Shown one piece after another: positions 59,301 through 64,000 of a DNA stretch of 64,000 nt (the stretch's first letter is position 1; every line of letters starts with the position of its first letter). The translations under genes were made by a program, and so were the position numbers. Origin of the DNA: Siphonodentalium dalli (taxonomy: Eukaryota; Mollusca; Scaphopoda; Gadilida; Siphonodentaliidae); assembly GCA_032622095.1 (NCBI GenBank), contig CP136063.1:280421426-280485425 (forward strand), in the 5' to 3' direction. A model generated the notes under the pieces. That model was not told the DNA's origin. It worked only from the letters and a program-made list of their open reading frames with translations, and did not search any database.

Positions 59301-60739
59301 ACACCGGATCTCAGTATAAAAGCAGCCACACATAGTCTGGTCGATAAACTCAAATTTTAGGGTCAACCTAGAAAAAATTCGGACTAAGTTGGTTTTTATA
59401 CCATTTTGAAGAGGAAGCTCTCCTCTATAACATATCCAAAATCCGCTAAAATCCGCTTTGAGCATTTTTTGTAATTCAAGATGGCGTCCAAGATGGCTGC
59501 CATTTTCATATAAGTCAGTTTGACGCAATTTTTTTAGAACATCTTGCCATATGTATACACATGTATATATTTTTGTGAAGCTAAGACATAACGCCACATT
59601 TATGTGTCAAAATTGGAACTCCCCGTCCAAGATAGCCGCCAAAATGGCGACCGGAAGTGAAAATTTTACGTTTTTTAATAATATCTTTAAGATAAGTTTC
59701 TGTGGTTTGGAACTGGTTGAGAATTGTGACTTTATTTTGTATTTAGCATGTTAACTGACCATTGGAGCAACGAAATATGCTGTTCGTTGGGTCCACACCC
59801 CTTCCGATCACTCAAAAATTCGATATTACAAAACGCGGTATAACATTCCACAAAAGATCCCCATTGGGTTTCTAGTCATATTTCACCAAGAAGTGGGAAG
59901 AACTGTGCAATGTAAGTGATGCATTCTATATCTTAGTGATATTCGAACTCAATGGTACCAAAATTGTCAGTTTGGCTCAAAATGGCTGTCAAAATGGCCG
60001 CCAAAATATGGAAAATGGTAATTATTATCCCAGCGTGCGATGCAACCGCTTACAAGTTGTGGTGATGCACACAATTGACTATTCTGTCTTATATACATTG
60101 AATTCCAACATTTCTTATGCACCTTGATTAATTTTTACTATTTACTATTATGAAATTACCTGAATTATGGGATTTTTCTATCACAAACAGCATCAAACTC
60201 GGCAAAAAATAACTTTTCATGTTTGGACCATTTAAAAAAAAAGTAAAATGGAACTATCTTTGGTATCAAAGGTTCTTTTTATTTTGATATGCATTAAATG
60301 TGTCATAGTGTGGTGTTTTCGACAATATTACTCAAGATGACTTGCAAAATGGCAACCAAATTTGGTAAAAAGTTTATATTGCGAACATTATTCTCTGCTG
60401 TTCCGAAATGATGGCAAATTGTAACTCACTTGGTTATTAAACATGCTACTTAATCAACTGACAATTAAATCTTATATTCTGGTTATCCCAGCACCTTGTG
60501 AGGCACGATAAATTCATTTTAAGTGATGCATTATGTGTTTTGCCGAACACCTCTTTTGGGATTATGTCCATGTTTTTAACGGAAACGGACAGAACGTTGA
60601 AACTGAATTGAAAGGGATCATTAGGTGGCTACTCTGGCCCACAAGCATCAAAATTGATTAACTATTTTGTCAGGAAAACCGTTTTCATCACATTGCATAT
60701 AAGACGCAATTAATGTGAATAACACTCTGATATTAACTC

Positions 60740-62340
60740 TATCGATTAACATATCCTTGAGTTATTGTGGAAAGCTATAGTCACCCAAAGGTGCACCAGT
60801 ACAAATCACACATGAGCATGCAGTCACTCCATATATACATTGAAACCACATAAATGGCCATGTGCCACTCGCTGTATAGGCATACACCTCACCCATTACC
60901 ATACAACCACACTTGTGTTTACCCATACACCAACGCATGGCCCTACAACCGTGAATAACCATGCAAACACACCAGGTATACTCCTACACCTCACACGACC
61001 TGTATACATATTCACTACATACATGAACACAAAGTAACCTCTTGTATACCTATTCGCCTCACCATAGGTCATACAGTCGTCACTCCATGTATATGTATTT
61101 GCCATTTGCATAGCTATATAGCCACTAAAGATATACATATAAACCCCACCGATGACCATACAGTCACTCCTGGTATACCTGTTCGCTACATCCATGATCA
61201 TACAGTGGTCATACAGTCTCACTCCCTGTATATATATACATATTTGCGACACCCGTGGCCATATAACCACTAAAGATATACATATACACCCAACCAAAAC
61301 CATATAGTCACTCCAGGTATATACATATAGATCTCACCAATGGCCTTACAGCCCTTCTAGATATATCAATGTCCAGTACCGCGCACACGGCCATTCATAC
61401 ACTCCAGACTTGCATATATTCCTGATCACTGACAATTCAGCCTATCGCTGTATACGCATAAACCACATTCGTGATCATAGTCACTCCTTGTATATCAATT
61501 CATCCCACCATTAATGTTGCCATACTGTCAATCCCTATATACAAATTGGCCGTGCCATGGCATATAGTCACTCATGATATACATAATATTATACACCTCA
61601 CCCTCGACCACAGCGTCACTCCAGGTGTGTATATATATCTCATCAATGGCCATACAGCCCTTCTAGATATACCAATACCCCGCACACACGGCCATTCGTA
61701 CACTTCAGACTTGCATAATTATACAGCTCAACCGTGATAATTCAGCCACTCGCTGTATACTTAAACACCGTCTCCATGAGCATTCAGCTATTCACTGTAT
61801 GCTTGTACACACCACCAATGGCAATACAATAGGCCATACATATAAACATATACATCCCATCCATCACCATGAGGTCACTCTCTATATATATACTAGCCGC
61901 CAGTGGCCATCAAAGTGTACTCCATGTATGCATATACATTTCAACAATGACCGTGCAGTCATTCCATGTACACATATACACATTGCCCATAACCATACAC
62001 CCATCCATTACCATACATCCAACATATGCATACATATACACCCACCAATGACAATATAGCCACCCAATGTACACATGTACAGCCCTCCCCTGACCACACA
62101 GTCACTCCATATAGACACGCAGGACAGTGTAGCCGCTCTCGTTATGGCCATACACCACTTCAATGACCAGACAGCCACTCACTGTAAACATGTTCACCTC
62201 ACACTTCACCATATATGCATCTCACAATGGACACCCCATCCATGACCACATAGTCACACATTGTATAACAATTCACATCATTCATGAATACACTAGCTAC
62301 ATGTATACCTACTCACCTCGCCTATGACCATACATTCAAC
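60740..62340. repeat. Minisatellite spacer of the fold-back element
   Basis: Diverged units of roughly 40-48 bp built on GACCATACAGTCACTCCATG and TATACATATACACCTCACC. A larger block (CCCTTCTAGATAT ... CACGGCCATTC) repeats at 61341 and 61647, a 306 bp higher-order step. Confidence 0.75.
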
Positions 62341-64000
62341 AGACATACACACTGTATTAAGTTGATTAATGTTGAAGCTAATGGGCCAGAATAGCCACAT
62401 AATATGATAACTCTCATTTCCGTTTCAACGTTCTGTCCATTTCCGTTCAAAAACAAGGAAGTTTTTGGCAAAATCCATATTGCATTCCTCAAAATGAACT
62501 TGTCATGCCTCGTGTGGTACCGGGACAACCAGAATAGAACATTTAGTTGATTAAGTAGCATGTGAGTCACAATTGATTATGCATACATATACACCGCGTA
62601 TATACACATATGTATATGTATATAATAATGTTTACCAAATTTGGTTGCCATTTTGGAAGCCATCTTGAGTAATTTTGTCTAAAACACCTCAGTGTGACAC
62701 ATCAAAACAATAAACATCTTTGTTACCAAACATAGTTCCATTTTACTTTTAAACAATGGCTGAAACCTGAACAGCGATTTTTTGATTTCAGGTTTGTGAC
62801 AGAAAATTCCGAATAATTCTGGCAATTTCAGTGGTTGAAATAGTAACAAATACTCAAGGTGCATCAGAAATGTTAGTAGTCAAGCTATATAAGACATAAT
62901 TGTCAATTGTGTGCATCACCACAACTTGTAAGCGGTTGCATGGCACGCTGGGATAACAATTAACATTTTCCATATTTTGGCGGCCATTTTGACAGCCATT
63001 TTGAGCCAAAGTGACAATTTTGGTACCATTGAGTTCGAATATCAATAAGATATAGAATTCATCACTTACATCGCACAGTTCTTCCCACTTCTTGATGAAA
63101 TATGACTAGAAACCCAATGGGGATCTTTTCTAAAATGTTATACCGCGTTTTGTAAAATCGAATTTTTGAGTGATCGGAAGGGGTGTGGACCCCACGAATA
63201 GCATATTTCATTGCTCCAATGGTCAGTTAACATGCTAAATACAAAATAAAGTCACAATTCTCAACCAGTTCCAAACCACAGAAACTTATCTTAAAAGATA
63301 TTAGTAAAAAAACTTTAAAATTCCACTTCCGGTCGCCATTTTGGCGGCCATCTTGGACGGGGGGAGTTCCAATTTTGGCACATAAGGTGGCGTTATGTCT
63401 TAGCTTCACAAAAGTGTATACATGTGTATACATATGACAATATTTTCTCACTATAATTGCTTCAAGCTGACTTATAGGAAAATGGCAGCCATCTTGGACG
63501 CCATTTTGAATTACAAAAAATGCTCAAAGCGGATTTTAGATATGTTATAGAGGATATATTCCTCTTCAAAATGGTATACAAACCAACTTAGTCCAAATTT
63601 TTTCTAGGTCAAACCTTTTATCGACCAGACTAACATGGCGAATTCGGCAATAAGCTACCGAATACTGCCGACTACTCCAGAATATCCACCCGAATATTGC
63701 CGAATACTGCCGACTACTCCCGAATAGGTGCCGAATTTCTCCCGATGATTGACAAATCGGGAGCGATTCGGCTTGGTTCCCGATAGTTTTGAACATTTCA
63801 AAACTGTCGGGAGCGGGCCCAGAATCGTCCCGAATCGACCCCGATAATGTTCGGGGGTAAAAATTCACTGTACCGACTCGTCCCGAACTTACTCCACGAT
63901 TTTTGCAAAATTATTATTCGAGAGTCATTCGGGAACATTCGGGGTGGAAAATCGGGGATATGGAACCGGGGCTTTACCCAATATATTGCTTTCGTCGTGG

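Larger units (their letters stand above)
58919..63972. mobile_element. Large fold-back element, about 5 kb
   Basis: Terminal GCCCCGGTTCCATATTCCC is inverted at the right end. Arms of about 1.7 kb (58919-60663 and 62358-63972) are inverted copies, followed by eye through AAGATGGCGTCCAAGATGGC, TTTGAGTGATCGGAAGGGGT and ATAGCCAC/GTGGCTA landmarks. Between them is a minisatellite. No coding region beyond short frames. The design resembles Foldback/Galileo-type elements, but no target duplication is evident. Confidence 0.82.

Noticed and set aside
60840-62059. Several 60-135 codon frames with His/Thr/Tyr-rich repeats.
   Set aside because: All lie in the minisatellite spacer; overlapping frames on both strands are typical of repeats.

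Overview
This is a 64 kb piece of a metazoan nuclear genome. It is AT-rich, has spliced exons with canonical GT/AG borders, and is crowded with short non-autonomous transposons. The mix points to a lophotrochozoan, most likely a mollusc: tRNA-derived SINEs, Helitron-like elements with internal ~160 bp tandem cores (like the 'pearl' elements described from bivalves), many TTAA-flanked MITEs, and fold-back DNA. The species is inference; no marker gene fixes it.

I can support one host gene. It is on the minus strand at 26.9-40.8 kb and encodes an ethanolaminephosphotransferase 1 (SELENOI/EPT1) orthologue. Seven consecutive internal exons (40691-40759, 37487-37679, 36126-36388, 34879-34990, 32361-32409, 28043-28223, 26935-27117) join in phase into 350 codons. 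They run colinear with the vertebrate protein from just after its first ~19 residues to just before its C-terminal tail. The CDP-alcohol phosphotransferase signature is intact. I did not find the first exon or the last exon, which would carry any selenocysteine. The donor end of the last exon found is tandemly duplicated (66 bp), giving two in-frame donors. The introns (0.9-4.1 kb) are largely transposon-derived.

Layout. 0-2.7 kb: unassigned DNA and a ~167 bp tandem array. 2.7-11.6 kb: tandem-core repeats, TTAA MITEs and a ~500 bp tandem duplication. 11.6-26.8 kb: more MITEs, including head-to-tail TTAA chains, and a 2.4 kb satellite-bearing element with a 483 bp higher-order period. 26.8-40.8 kb: the EPT1 gene, with a textbook Helitron in one intron. 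41-51 kb: a stack of nested insertions in a dead non-LTR retrotransposon, whose reading frame can still be followed across a 386 bp TA-flanked element and a 5.6 kb element with 7-8 bp duplications that itself contains a 1.3 kb hAT-type element. 51-56 kb: a SINE, a ~200 bp tandem array and a GC-rich motif cluster around a TTAA MITE. 56.6-58.0 kb: an element with arrays of a 16 bp palindrome at both ends. 58.9-64.0 kb: a ~5 kb fold-back element with long inverted arms, 11 bp subterminal repeats and a minisatellite core.

The most unusual signals are: a ~69 bp hairpin module recurring inside MITEs with quite different termini; the palindrome-array element; the fold-back element; and the duplicated splice donor in EPT1. 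Most short open reading frames in the window are chance frames within repeats.
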